Assembly (NCBI RefSeq): GCF_021347895.1
Contig: NC_067113.1
Span: forward strand, 46,229,474-46,293,473
From: Acanthochromis polyacanthus
Lineage: Eukaryota > Chordata > Actinopteri > Pomacentridae
DNA length: 64,000 nt
Reading direction: 5' to 3'
Part shown: positions 15,301 to 26,780 of the stretch, piece after piece
Position numbering within the stretch: position 1 is the first letter of the stretch
Layout of the letters: each line of letters begins with the position of its first letter
Notes under the pieces: model-generated
The model's input: only the letters and a program-made list of their open reading frames with translations
Databases searched by the model: none
Told to the model about the DNA's origin: nothing
Program-made: the position numbers and the translations under genes

Positions 15301-18300
15301 AAGTCACACTGGCAGCCTTCCACTCAACAACTTAATCATCCTTCTGCACTTGCATGGATCATGAGTTGCTTTTTTTTTTTTACAAAAAGGGTGGACCATG
15401 CAAATAGGGCTTAGGCCTTTTGTTTTCTGTTGCTACTATTTGAAATGTGGCTGTTTAACTAGACTGCACTAATTTTAGCTCGTCCAAAGGGAGCTAATTT
15501 CGTCTTTGTTTGGCCTAGTGGCAGTGTGAAGTTAAATCTTTGTTTTCCTGCTCAGGCCTTAATAGGTGGCTCTGAATGATGAGCAAGCAACAAAACACCC
15601 CAACTGAGTGTACGTTGTTTCCCTAAAATCCTGTTTTGTTCAGCTCACAAATAATGAATGCTCTACAGGGATCATTATGTGTCTGTACATGTTTGTCTAA
15701 GTTTTCTCTTCCTCACAGTGGTAAAAAAGAGGCAGATAGCAAAGCGATACCATTGCTTAAATTGCAGGTTCAAACGATCAAGGCTGCAACTAATTAAAGT
15801 ATTGATACAGATATTTTTGGCTAAATCCTTCAGTCTCTAAAATATCAAATAATAGAAAACCAAAGTGCAAGATCTTTAGTTGGCTTGTTTTATATTTTAT
15901 TTATCAAGTAATCATTGTGTTCTCAAATAACACCTTTATTTATTTTTATTTGAGTTTTCAGGCTTTCCCTCCTAACTATATATCATGTATACAGAATATG
16001 ATTGAACTGATTTGTTATGGGAGGTGCACCCACCTTGTTAAATACTGTTCTGTTCATTAAATAACTGGGGGGCTTTGATGCTCCCAGATCACTGCAATGT
16101 AGATATATCACTTTTTTAAAAAATGCTGTGTAAATTGTTGAAAGTATATAATCTCCATTACCAGCCCAGAGGGGGCAGTGTGTTGCTGTGTGGGGGACGA
16201 TGCGCCCCAGGTCAGGGGGAAACTGCAATATTTATCCCCTCTTACATCACCTCTCCTCCTGACAAAGTGCACCGAGCACTTCAGGGGCATACTAATTCGC
16301 CTGATGTGCATTAGCTCCCCCATATCTGCCATTCAACACAATGACAGTAATTTGGCAGAAAGGTGAAAATCAGTCTAGACCCAGTTGCCGATATCCAGTC
16401 AGCACAGAAGCTCATATTTAGCTCAGGATCTCTGCTTGTGAAGATTTAGGACAGTGTCCAAGCTCTGTAGTGCGAGAGCAGCTGATACATGTAATCACAT
16501 ACATCAGCGGCTGAAACACTGAATCATGAAAAAGCATAGTTATTGTCTCCTGTAGCTGCTGGCTTGTTTTATCTCTATTTAAAGCTGTTAAAAATTTCAG
16601 TGTCTGTTTGTGGGGTATTTAAATCAAGGTTAAACATTTACTAAAGTGAATACATAACATGTTTTACAATGAGTATTGGCAGACAGTCACAGCTCCGGGG
16701 GTTTGATGTCTTTGTCACAAAAACAGACGCAAGTATTTTTTTTTCGTATCCAGATTCTGTCTGAACAAGTATCTTATTCAGCATTTCAATTTCAAACATG
16801 TTTGTTTCTTGAGCAGAGTCTAATTCCCACAGATCATTGATATTCACCCTTGAAAGCAAATAGTTCAAGGAAACATTTGGGTCCACAGAGAAATGCCTTA
16901 CTTACTGAATACCCTTCATTTTCAAGAGGCGGCATCTAACTCAGAAAAACACTCCGTCACTGGTCGCTCCATGAGCCCATATGGGATTCAGTACCTCTCT
17001 CAGACTTTTTGTCATGCCTGCAGTAGGGACCATTACAAACCTGATTTATTCGGCATGCCGCTGTAAGCACACCCATCTGTGAGCTGCCTGTAAAACTGAT
17101 TCATGCAAAGGATCAATTTCCTTCTGATGGTTCTATTTGTCTGTATTCCTGCACGCTAAGAATAAGTGTTGCAAGAAATGTGAAATGAGATCTCATTTTC
17201 CGCATGGATCCATCATATGCTACATGCATTGGCATGATATAGTATCGTTATTGTACATCAGCCATCTAATTTTAGCTTTGACTCTCTACAGAAATACAAA
17301 TCGCATCTTCTGCTTCACTGCATGCTGTCTCGCACAAAATCACAGACGCATTTTCGAGACTTTTTATTTGTTTAGTATCATCTTTTGAAATGAAACACTT
17401 GCGTTATATATGGAAATATTTATGCATGAGCATTGAAGAACCAAACAAACTTTAAAAGACCAGTCCATGACGGGATACTCCATTCAAGTTCCGTTTGCTG
17501 CTATCTTAGTGTATTAGCATCCTTCAAATGCAGGCTGCGTCGCTGCTTTTCTTTTTTCTCACTGCCTCTCTTCTCTTCAGTGCCAACTCAGAGCCCACAT
17601 GCAACACCAAGAGAAAAAAAGAAAAAAAACCCTAAAACCAAGATGTCTGGTTTATTTTCGCTCTCAGAAACATGACAGATGAAAAATAGAGGGAGAGAGA
17701 AAACATTCTAGGCAGCGGCGACAGCTTTGAAACCTTGGAGAGCCCACTGCAACCAATCTCGGCTTCACAGGCGTGCGGCGGTGCACTGTGGGAAGTCGGG
17801 GTGGCGCACTGTGCTTCAGGAGGAGCGAGAGAGAGAATGAGAGAAAATGGCAGCAAATGAAGTTGGCGGGCTGTGGAGTATTGTTCCCTCCTGCTCACAG
17901 TAATGAACAGGCCTTCGGAACAGACTGGGGAAATTGGTCTCCGGTGGGCCTCGAGCTTTTCTCATCTGTCAGGTGTGTTCGGCTCACACGGATGCACACA
18001 CATTCTCGTGGACACACATGCGTCAAGATTGCCTGCACATGCTGCCGTTCACTGAAACATACGTGCTGTTGAGAGGCGTCGGACCGCGAGACGCCGGTGT
18101 TGCATCTGAGGGACGTCCAGCGCATCTCCACATTCAATTTTAGCCTTACACGGGTCTTGTCATCTTCTGTAGATGGAGATGGATGATGGTGCACAAGTTC
18201 TGCTATTAAGGCTTAAGTTCAAACCTAACCTTTCAGGCTCTCGCCATGCTCACTTGTGCACTACACATCCGAACATCACGTTTATTGACTGCAGTTACTG

Positions 18301-18957
18301 TACCTAGTGTACTTGAAATTGTTTGTCTCAGATATGTTTGCGTACCAGTACTCATAAAAATCAAGTATAGATCCTTAGTTATAAGCTGTTTTTCATTTAA
18401 GTGGACAAAATGAGTTTGTGAATACCTAATGTTAAGTTAAATCCCCTTCTCCTTCATGTTTATTTGTGCCGGAACAGAAAATATAACATTCATGACATGG
18501 CTACTCAAATATATATATTTATTATGCAGTCGTACTATTAAGTGTGTTCTCCACTCACTTAATGTCGTGGCATTTCCCAAGTTCAAGCTGTACTCTTAAA
18601 GGTTGGAACTGTATGTTCCACACAGAGCATGGCATTACAGACAAGTGAACAGCAGATACACAATCTGGAGGTGCTTGTACATTCTCATGCTGTGCCTGCT
18701 CAATAAAAGGTTAAATGGATGTTTTATCTGCTGACACAGCTAGCTAGTCTTGAACATGGATGGAAATACTAGATAACATAACATACAGTCATTCAGGAGG
18801 GTATTGTTCTAGAGAGGTTGTCGGTGTTGCAAAATCTCGATAAAAACAATATTTCAATTGTTCATATGAATGTTCAGACAGTTTATTTGTTGCTAAAATC
18901 ATTCTTCCTGTTTATACTGGCCATTTGAAGTTCCCTCTGAATCTGCTTTCAGTGAAA
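9366..18957. other. Long stretch with no recognised gene or repeat
   Basis: About 9.6 kb of mostly AT-rich DNA. I find no protein motif, no splice-bounded reading frame I could defend, no RNA gene and no familiar transposon. Some blocks are GC-richer and resemble regulatory DNA (10540-10640, 16140-16350, 17560-18180), but this is unproven. The open frames inside (for example 14285-14653 and 17773-18072) are unrelated to any family I know. Confidence 0.4.
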
Positions 18958-19304
18958 GTGATGGGGGAAAAAATCCAGAGTACGCCTTCTGTGTAAAACT
19001 ACATTCGAGATTTATCTGAAGTTAATGAGGCCTCAGCAGTCTGAATTAATAAGATCAAGTGGATATCTTCCAAAGTTAGTGCCTTTTTAGTACAAAATTC
19101 CCATTTCCCCAAACAGTATTTATGTGCTGAGCTGCAGTGGAGGAGCAGTAACAAAAAGAGGAAATTTCTACTGAAAACACAGTAACTTTGGAAGATAATT
19201 ACTTGATTTTACTACCTCAGGCTACTGAAGCCTCATTAACTCCAGATAAACTTTGGAATGTATTTTGACACAGAAGAAGGGCTGTTGATTTTGTCCCACA
19301 TTAC
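18958..19304. mobile_element. Palindromic MITE-like element
   Basis: The left arm (18958-19102) and right arm (about 19161-19304) are inverted copies. For example 'tttatctgaagttaatgaggc' on the left pairs with 'gcctcattaactccagataaa' on the right, and 'atcttccaaagtta' with 'taactttggaagat'. The outer parts also pair (ccttctgtgt with acacagaag). A loop of about 58 bases separates the arms. No coding capacity is present. The form fits a non-autonomous DNA transposon or foldback element. The superfamily is unknown because no clear TSD is visible. Confidence 0.75.
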
Positions 19305-19329
19305 CTCCATAGAATCCATGTTTTTAAAG

Positions 19330-19505
19330 GTTTATTTTTTATTTAGCCTTTAATTGATAGGACAGCGAAGGGAGGCAGGAAGCTGGGAAAGAGACGACCT
19401 GAAAAACATGCTGCACATGATCCCACCGGGAATTCGCTTTTCAGGGCAGATGTACCCATATGGTATGTGCCCTAACCATTTCGTGGTCTGGTCTCCCCAT
19501 TTGAG
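19330..19505 (-). mobile_element. Degenerate tRNA-derived SINE (different family)
   Basis: The segment beginning 'tttagcctttaattgataggac', with later 'ggtatgtgccctaaccat' and 'gtctggtctcccc', follows the order of a common teleost SINE whose tRNA-like head lies at the right on the minus strand. The B-box-like part near 19430 is decayed. It lies only about 25 bp from the palindromic element to its left. TSDs are not evident. Confidence 0.5.
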
Positions 19506-20990
19506 GCTGGTTTACCCTCTGAACCCTAACTGCTTTTGGGATGATTTTTTTTTTTTTTTTGTTCCCGTCACATTTTTTCGCACTCTGGGCTCATTTTTCA
19601 CTGTAATTCAAAGTTCTGCACCTCTGTGGAAACAGCACAACCATAGCTCGAAGCAGATATGTCTTTTGCGCAGTATGACAAAGCTATAATGCCATAAATC
19701 ATTAAAAAAGAAAAGTTATATTTCTTTGTTTAGTCATTTTACAAAAATTGAAAAACCCTGTACAAAGGTTTTCCCAAGTACACCAAGGTGTTAACATCGC
19801 TGGAGAAAATGTGACTCTACCTACTATAAATACTTAACTACTTACATTTTTAATTCATTTTCATAATTGTTTTTGTCAGCTCTGTGTAGGCACACTATGC
19901 AGTTCAACCCAGTTCAGCCAAGTAGTACGTGAATCTTTGGCTAATGGTTGCTACAAAGTCTCTCATGGCTTCAGTTTGCTTAGAGGAGCGCAGAGCTTTT
20001 ATTTTTTTATTTTATTTTTTTTACAGAGCCTGGTGAATGCAAATGTTTTATTCCTGGCTAATGCTCAAATAATTCGAGAATACAATGATTCTGATGAAAT
20101 GTCATAGTTTTTAGCTTAGCATTGGATATGTTTCTCTATGGAACGGCATGTCACAGAGTAGTAGTTCAAGGACCACCAGAAAGCTAAAAACTGATGATTC
20201 TTTGTGTTTTTACAGTTTCTGACTCCGATAAAGGCTGTAATTTCAACAATCTTTATAAACATGCCTTCTAAACCCTCTGAGTTTTGGGGGTTCAGAGGAT
20301 TCAGAATTCTCCTAATGTCCAGTTTTTAATGTAATTTTTCTAAACTGCTCCTGTATAACATTGTGACCCCGAGAATTCTGTCTCACAACACGTCCAACCA
20401 CTGTGTTTGTCTGTTCTGAGCTGTAAATCTTAGCTTACTCCTTACAACCTACATTATGTCCTGAGGCATAATTAGATGATTGTTTTGTGGGGACACGTTT
20501 TGCTAGAAGCTTCCCTGTTGAAGCCATCCCCCTCAGCAGCACCAGGCTGCTAGTATGTCAGCGGTACATGTGTCTTTGTCCTGCTCATAGTTTGGTTGGC
20601 TCCAAACAAACATGTTGAAACTGAGTTGTCTAAAATGATCATCATGTTAGTCGCTGTAGCAAGACCAAGTATCCAAAACATCCTCGGTTTATTATATTGA
20701 GAGTAGATACTATAACTAACTAGCACTAACCTGCACAAATACAATTGTTGCTGCTCTTTTTCATAATCTAGTAAGGATAGCATGTATATTTCTAGTATTA
20801 GCTTTAGAGAACCCCATCAACTGGAAACATGCCAGACATGACTTTCAACCAAGTCATGGAGTTTTAGCACTGGCTTAAAGCTAACTTGCGTTGGCTGTAA
20901 ATACAGCTGGTCATCCAGCTCATCCAACATTAATATCCAAAGTTAAGACTGACTACTCATAGAAATGACTACAGTTTACAAGTAGTATCT
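19506..20990. other. Unassigned DNA
   Basis: A 16-base T run lies at 19545-19560. The rest shows no gene and no repeat I recognise. Confidence 0.4.
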
Positions 20991-21089
20991 GCCAGTGCTA
21001 TCACTTGAACTCTGATGTAGCATTTTTTGATGCTTTTATTATCTTATTTCTATCCTTTAGTACTTGTTCTATTCGGTGATATTGATAGT

Positions 21090-21295
21090 CTGTATTTTGC
21101 CTTTTGTGTCTTTAATGGCGCTTTATTTTGTTTCTTCATTGTTTGCTTCTCTGGTCTTTCTTATGTCTGTTTGGCCTGACTGGCTTTCTGTTGTTTTATT
21201 GTCTTCCTGAGTATCCTCTTTTTCGGCTTGTCCACCAAATAACCTCTTAAACCCTGTTTTCAAATCGCGCTACATAAATGGTTATTATTATTGTT
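21090..21295 (+). mobile_element. Possible LINE 3' tail
   Basis: A T-rich stretch ends in 'aaatcgcgctacataaatggttattattattg'-type sequence. This resembles the 3' end of fish L2-like LINEs, which typically close with gcgctatataaata followed by a short TTA repeat. No coding remnant is left upstream that I can read. It is assigned by resemblance of the tail only. Confidence 0.35.
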
Positions 21296-23830
21296 TGAAC
21301 TACATATATTTAAGAGTCAATTTTCTCTCACCATTTCGTGTTGTTTCTTCTGACACATAGTAAACAGCAAGCTTGGTGTTTCCACCAGTTTTTGTTACTT
21401 TCCCCAGGTTGTTATATGAGTACTTATTCCAAGAAGAATTCATTTAATCTTTAATTGTGGCCGGCCTTAGGAGGACAACTGAGTCACAGATGAATGCAAA
21501 GGTTTTATTAATACATTGTGGCTCTCGTGCTATCATTCCTCTTGGTCCGTATGTTTTATTCATGAGTCCTACTGTACTGCTGGGCAGGAGGGGATTTCGG
21601 CCTTGGTTTGTGTAAAACCATGACGACAGGAAGGGGATAAAACCTAGATCTCAGAGGCCATTTTGTCTCTGAGGAGCTGCCATCTCTTGGCCCGTTTACA
21701 GCAAGTGAAGGAGAGAAAAAGAAGCTTTAATAAGGTGATCATTGGAGAAAGGGGCCCTTTAGAGTTTTACAAAGCCATGTTTCTTAGTGTAGGGAGAGAT
21801 ATTGCAGAGAAACTGAAGCCATTCTCAGTATTTCTCGATCTGATTGCAGTAATTAAATTGCCCATTGGAGAAGTGAGCGCTTGGCCTTCATTTCCAGCAC
21901 TTTGGCCGCCCCCTCTTTTGCACGGCAAGCGTTATGAATCATAGGGTCTCATTACAAACAAGGCCAGGCCCTAATGTGTAAAATTAAAAAAGTGTTCTCA
22001 CTCGAAGCATGCGTTGACCTCTAATCCTCTATTATTGTAGCAACATGATGAGCAGGATTTGCTGTAGGTCTCTGTCTCTTTTCATTCCTCGACCTCTCCT
22101 CCGTGCTTTATCTCCCTCTCTTTTTCCTCTTTTCCCCTATTTTTCCTTCCTCTCTGACTGACTCAGCCTCACATCAATCACTCCAATGTTTATTGTCAAT
22201 GAAATATTTAGTACAAGAGAGCCTGTGTGCACAGATTGCAGATTTCATCTCACCCTGAAACAATGCATGGTGTGTGTGCTGCAGATTTTTGTGTGTCGGC
22301 TGATTTAGATGCAAGACCTTGATAGCAAGAATCTGAATCTGTCTGTATGCTCCATCCGTGATTGGGGGAGGATATTATAGGTTCACATCCCAAGGTTCAT
22401 CAGAGATTTGACAAGCCTGTCAACATGTAAATAACATGCCTGGAGGTGTTACTGGTGAGGTTCTGGATATTGAAGGGTTGGACCTGTGGAAATACAGACA
22501 AAATGCATGAGATGAAAACTGAAAGGCCAATTTTGCAAATGTGCCATCTGAATTATTACAATGGCTACTTTCTCTATCATTTCTGTACGCAGTGCCATGA
22601 GTCAATCTTACCCAACACTTTCAATTTCCTCAGTTATCATTTAAAAGCAGTAGATAAACACAACTATCGGCTATCATGTAGGTGTAAAGCTAGATTATTT
22701 AGTTAAATGCTGTGTCTCCAGTTACATTTTATTTATGAACCAGACTACAGCTGTGTAGTGAACAAATCATTAGTGTGTAACATAATATTTATGAACCATT
22801 TTTACACAAGTGCAAATCATTCCCCAGTGGGTTTAAAGATGTTTATTTGTGTGTCCAAAAATCTCTTGTATAATATATAATTAGAGCTATTTTTAGTATA
22901 TAATTAAATTCTGTTTTAATATAACTATTTACACATCCATTATGGATTCTTCACAAAAGGAGTTATGGTGTTGACCAGCACAATAGATGTTTAAAAAAAG
23001 CATTATTTTAAAGTTGATAAGCCTACTGTGTAGAGTTTATCATTTTACGTTTCATTCTTAAGCATTTTGATACTTTGTAACTAAGGTCTGTATTAAAAAT
23101 TGGAGAGTATTAAAGTGTTAATGAGAACACACAACTAGGGAGACAGTAAGCAATTTAGTAGCCAAGTTTAATTAAAGTGCTTTAGCGGATGCACTACAGT
23201 CTAGTGGTTAGAAAGCGCTGTAAAGTTAAAAAGGTTAACAGCATTAAAGCTGCTGGAGGAAGAGAAGTCAGGAAGCTGACATGGACTCATAGTGGCAACT
23301 ACTTATATCTGCACGTATGTGTGACACAGATAAAATCAGACACTATGTATATTTTCTATGCAAATGTCAGCAATAGAAGATAAAAAAAAACCCCACACAT
23401 GACAGATGAGAGAAATGCTGACTGAAATGAAGATAGCAAATTGTTGACTGTACAGAATTATGGCTGAGCAGAGCTGGTGGCTGACAGGACACGGTGAAAA
23501 AAACAGCTCATTAAGAGTAGTTCAGGAATCTGAAGCACTCAACACGACCTCAATAAACACCCTGAGATATGCAGATTTATAGGCATTTAATTTTATGACA
23601 TAGTAGAGTGTAAATCTGACATATTGCACCTTTAAGCTTGCATTACTATAATTTCCTGTACCAACACATCATTTAACACAGTTTTATGCTGGCGAGGAGA
23701 AGTGTGTCGAAAGCTTTACGTCTGGTTTGTACATAATGTGCCATGTAAGTTAGTGAAAACAGTGTTTATTTGCATTGTTTTTGTGTGTTTTTTGGTGGAA
23801 ATTTATTGAATAAAGCTATACTTTCATACA
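21296..23830. other. Unassigned DNA with one candidate regulatory block
   Basis: The block 21650-21970 is complex and GC-balanced (it includes attaaattgcccattggag) and looks like candidate conserved non-coding sequence. The 93-codon frame across it has no motif. A CT-rich patch lies at 22060-22160. No gene is recognised. Confidence 0.35.
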
Positions 23831-24620
23831 TTCTCAGTGGGACCTGCTTTTAATTTGTTGATAAACTTAATTTTTTTTACAAGTATGGGGCCAGCTGGGG
23901 ACACTGGAATAAAGTGCCTTGTGTGTTGGTCAAAACATAGTGTTTTTATTTATTCTTTATTCAAATTTATGAATTTATTTTTAAAATATTTAGCTTTATT
24001 TCAGAGCTATTGTTTCAGTTTGTGTTGCTGAAGCAACTCAGTAAGACCTGTTTTTAGTTTGTCCTTAACTTTTGTGTAAGACCAGCTGGGGGACACAGGA
24101 ATAGTGCCATGTGGGCTGGTCAAAACATAGTGTTTTTTTTTTTAAATGTATGAATTTATTTAAAAATATGTAGCTTTATTTCAGAACTATTGTTTCAATT
24201 GCCTGAAAACAGTTTGTGTTGCTGAAGCAACTCAGTAAGACCTATTTTTAGTTTGTTGTTAAACTTTTGTGTAGGGCCAGCTGGGGACACAGAAAAAAAG
24301 ATGTAGATGGAATAAAGTGCTACATGAGTTATTTAAAACATTGTGTTTTTTAAGTGTAGTCTCAGGGGTCTGAAGAGGCAAACTGGCTGAAAAGATCATG
24401 TGTTGTCTGTTGTTGAGATGCCAAGTGAGACCTGTTTTAAATATTTTTTGTTACACTTTGTTTTTGTCCAAGTATGAGACCAACTGGGGACACAAGAGTA
24501 AAGATGTAGATGGAATAAAGTGCTATTTGAGTTGGTAGTACACAGTGTTTGTTTAAGGGCTGTATCAGGGATCTGAAAAGGAATATATCTCTATATGTAT
24601 GCATTATATTGTTTTTCTAC
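23831..24620 (+). repeat. Degenerate tandem array, unit about 195 bp, four copies
   Basis: The anchor gacct starts at 23841, 24045, 24239 and 24429, giving spacings of 204, 194 and 190. Within each unit the order is kept: gacctg-ttttagtttg-ttaaactttt, then ccagctgggg-acac, then aataaagtgc (an aataaa in most units), then aaacatagtg, and in the middle copies gctgaagcaactcagtaa. Units differ by indels and point changes, so the array is old. No coding frame is shared. A further isolated unit lies at 25620-25765. Confidence 0.8.
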
Positions 24621-25619
24621 AGTTTGTAGATCAAACTGAAAAACGGTTTGGAAAACTGGAACACAAACTGGAACTCAGTTTCAGACTTTAGTAAAGAATA
24701 TTTAATGCTACCTCAAGAGAAAAGAGGTCATACATAGCTGGCAACTTAGGAAGCCAAGTCTGTCCAAAAAGAGGCTGAAGGAAATGATAATGGACGGAAA
24801 GAACACCCACTGAGCAGGAATTGAAAATAAACTGCAGGGGACAGTGTGATACGGAGGGATGTGGAGTGGGAGGAGAAAGATCACTTGGCTATAAGCGCAC
24901 CGGCCAAATGGTGGAGGGGACGGCGTGAATAAGCCGAAGCGTTTTTAAACAGGTTTGACACGAGGGCCCCAGGCCATCGACTCGCTGCACAGCTCAGTAG
25001 GCTGCCCTAATGGCACCCCACCTACCCTCACCCACACACACACACAGCGTAATGGTAGTCAGACTGCTCACATCTCTTCCTTCCCTCAAGGCCACTGTAT
25101 GTTTGCAGTAAAATGTAGACCTCCGACAGGTTGCTGAACACAAAAGACACAACACATTTGCAGTGTCAAATGTGCTTCCTTGAGTTTGGACACACTTGTT
25201 TTACAACTTAAGAATAGCGTGGCAAAAAAAAAAACAACAACACGGCTGAGAACACACTGCAGTAAGTTTAGGTCAAAATTATTAACTGTAGCGTTGGTGG
25301 TGTGATCCTTGGCTCTGTCATCTGGTTAGTTAAAGTTTTTTGGAGCACAGTGCAGAAACCAAAGTGGTGAAAACTAAACTGGCTGCTATATGCTTTCCTG
25401 CGTGGGTGAATGTGACACATAAGCGCTTTCTATTGATATCAAGTTCAAAGAATTTGATATGTGCAAGAATATAGTTCCTTGCTGTAGGATACGAATGTGC
25501 TACACTTGATACACTGAATATGTTTGCATTTTAAATTTGTGATCCTGCAAAACAAATTCTTTCCTTTAGGTACAATAACCTGAAAACTTGACCTATTCAT
25601 AATCCTTATTTCAAAGCTC
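24621..25619. other. Unassigned DNA between tandem-array units
   Basis: No gene or repeat is recognised apart from a short CA-rich patch near 25033-25046. Confidence 0.4.
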
Positions 25620-25765
25620 TACTTCTAATTGCCTGAAAAGATACTGTGTTGTTGAAGCAGCTAAGTGACATCTGTTTTTTTTTTTTTTTTTTTTTTACAT
25701 TTTTTATTAAACTGGTGCAAGTTTGAGTCCAGCTGAGGACACAAGAATAAAGATGTACACAACAG
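25620..25765 (+). repeat. Isolated fifth unit of the 23.8-kb array
   Basis: The order attgcctgaaaa, gtgttgttgaagcagctaagtga, a long T run (about 25673-25696), ttattaaactggtgcaag, then gtccagctgaggacac and aataaagatgtac matches the units at 23.8-24.6 kb, which share gcctgaaaacag, ttgctgaagcaact and aataaagatgtagatgg. It lies about 1.2 kb beyond the last array unit. Confidence 0.7.
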
Positions 25766-25769
25766 CATG

Positions 25770-26780
25770 TGCAAACTCAGAATCGAGAGATATTGGTTTT
25801 CCCAGGGTCAATACCGATGGTGATTATTGGTAATCGAGAAAGGGCAATAACTGATATTAAATGTAGTGTTTAAACTGCATATGATAACAGAGAATCTGTT
25901 ATTCAAAGCTGGGCTTCTTCATTAATAAGGGTGACTACAACTAAAAATGTAAAATAGAAGTAGGAATGAATAAATTCGGACGCTCTCCTCTGTTTTGACT
26001 GAGATTTACATCCATCCATTCTCTATACACCGCTTTATCCTCACTAGGGTCGCGGGGGGTGCTGGAGTCTATCCCAGCTGACTCTGATGAAGGCAGGGGA
26101 CACCCTGGACAGGTCACCAGTCTGTCTCAGGGTTACATATACAGACAGACAATCACACTCACATTCACACCTACGGGCAAATTAGAGTAATCAATTAACC
26201 TCAGCATATTTTTGGACTGTGGGAGGAGAAAACCCATGCATGCACAGGGAGAACATGCAAACTCCATGCAGAAAGATCCCATTCCCAAGCCGGGATTTGA
26301 ACCGGGGATCTTTTTGCTGCAAGGCGAAAGTGCTAACTACTACACCACTGTGCAACCCCTTGATTGAGATTTGATTCCTGTAATTACTTCTGCTGTTCTC
26401 TAGTTTTTTAAATCTTTCACTGTTCTATCACTTGTATTGCCTATGAAGGTCAACTTTTTTAAAGCATTAGTAATTAGTGTTTCCCAGACTCTGTTTCAGG
26501 TTAATCTGTGGCTGCCTTCTATAATAGCTGCTAGCTGTTAGTGTAGCCTTAGCCACTATGAGAGAAGTTAATTTCCTAGTTTGTGGAATTGTGTTCTTGC
26601 TTAATTTTTTCCTTCTCTGGTTTAGAAACATTTCTGAAACTATGAAGTGATGCCAGACAGAGAGAGAGGGCCATATCAGACCTGAAATTATTTATCAGTT
26701 TATAAATTTATCAATAATTGGTCAATAAAAATACCTATATAGATAATAGGGAAATAACGGACTCTAATATGGAAACATGC
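25770..26780. mobile_element. Possible eroded DNA-transposon relic hosting a SINE
   Basis: The sides of the SINE at 26008-26359 carry phrases such as 'tcaataccgatggtgattattgg' on the left and 'aataattggtcaataaaaat' and 'ggactctaatatgg' on the right. These resemble a widespread fish non-autonomous DNA transposon whose ends are rich in CGATA/TATCGG-type words. The same style recurs near 47040-47150. Its ends and superfamily (perhaps hAT) are not established. Confidence 0.3.
26008..26359 (-). mobile_element. tRNA-derived SINE, copy 2
   Basis: This is the same family as the element at 596-917 but better preserved. On the minus strand the head shows an A-box-like gtagtagttagcac and a good B box ggttcaaatcc (complement of 26292-26302). 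The body carries 'gcatggagtttgcatgttct' and 'cagctgggatagactcc', and the tail ends in atggatgga. The 13-bp direct repeats ttgactgagattt (25995-26007) and ttgattgagattt (26360-26372) flank it with one mismatch. The element is non-coding and Pol III-derived, and would be mobilised by a partner LINE. Confidence 0.85.

Noticed and set aside
24033..24500. AATAAA sites in the tandem units as proof of a gene 3' end
   Set aside because: The hexamer is part of the repeat unit and common in AT-rich DNA; no coding exon lies upstream.
23841..24620. Regular spacing suggesting a CRISPR array
   Set aside because: Units of about 195 bp diverge along their length, no short identical repeats alternate with unique spacers, and the DNA is from an animal.
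26292..26353. tRNA-like A and B boxes suggesting a tRNA gene
   Set aside because: They belong to the head of a SINE with TSDs; the cloverleaf is not complete.
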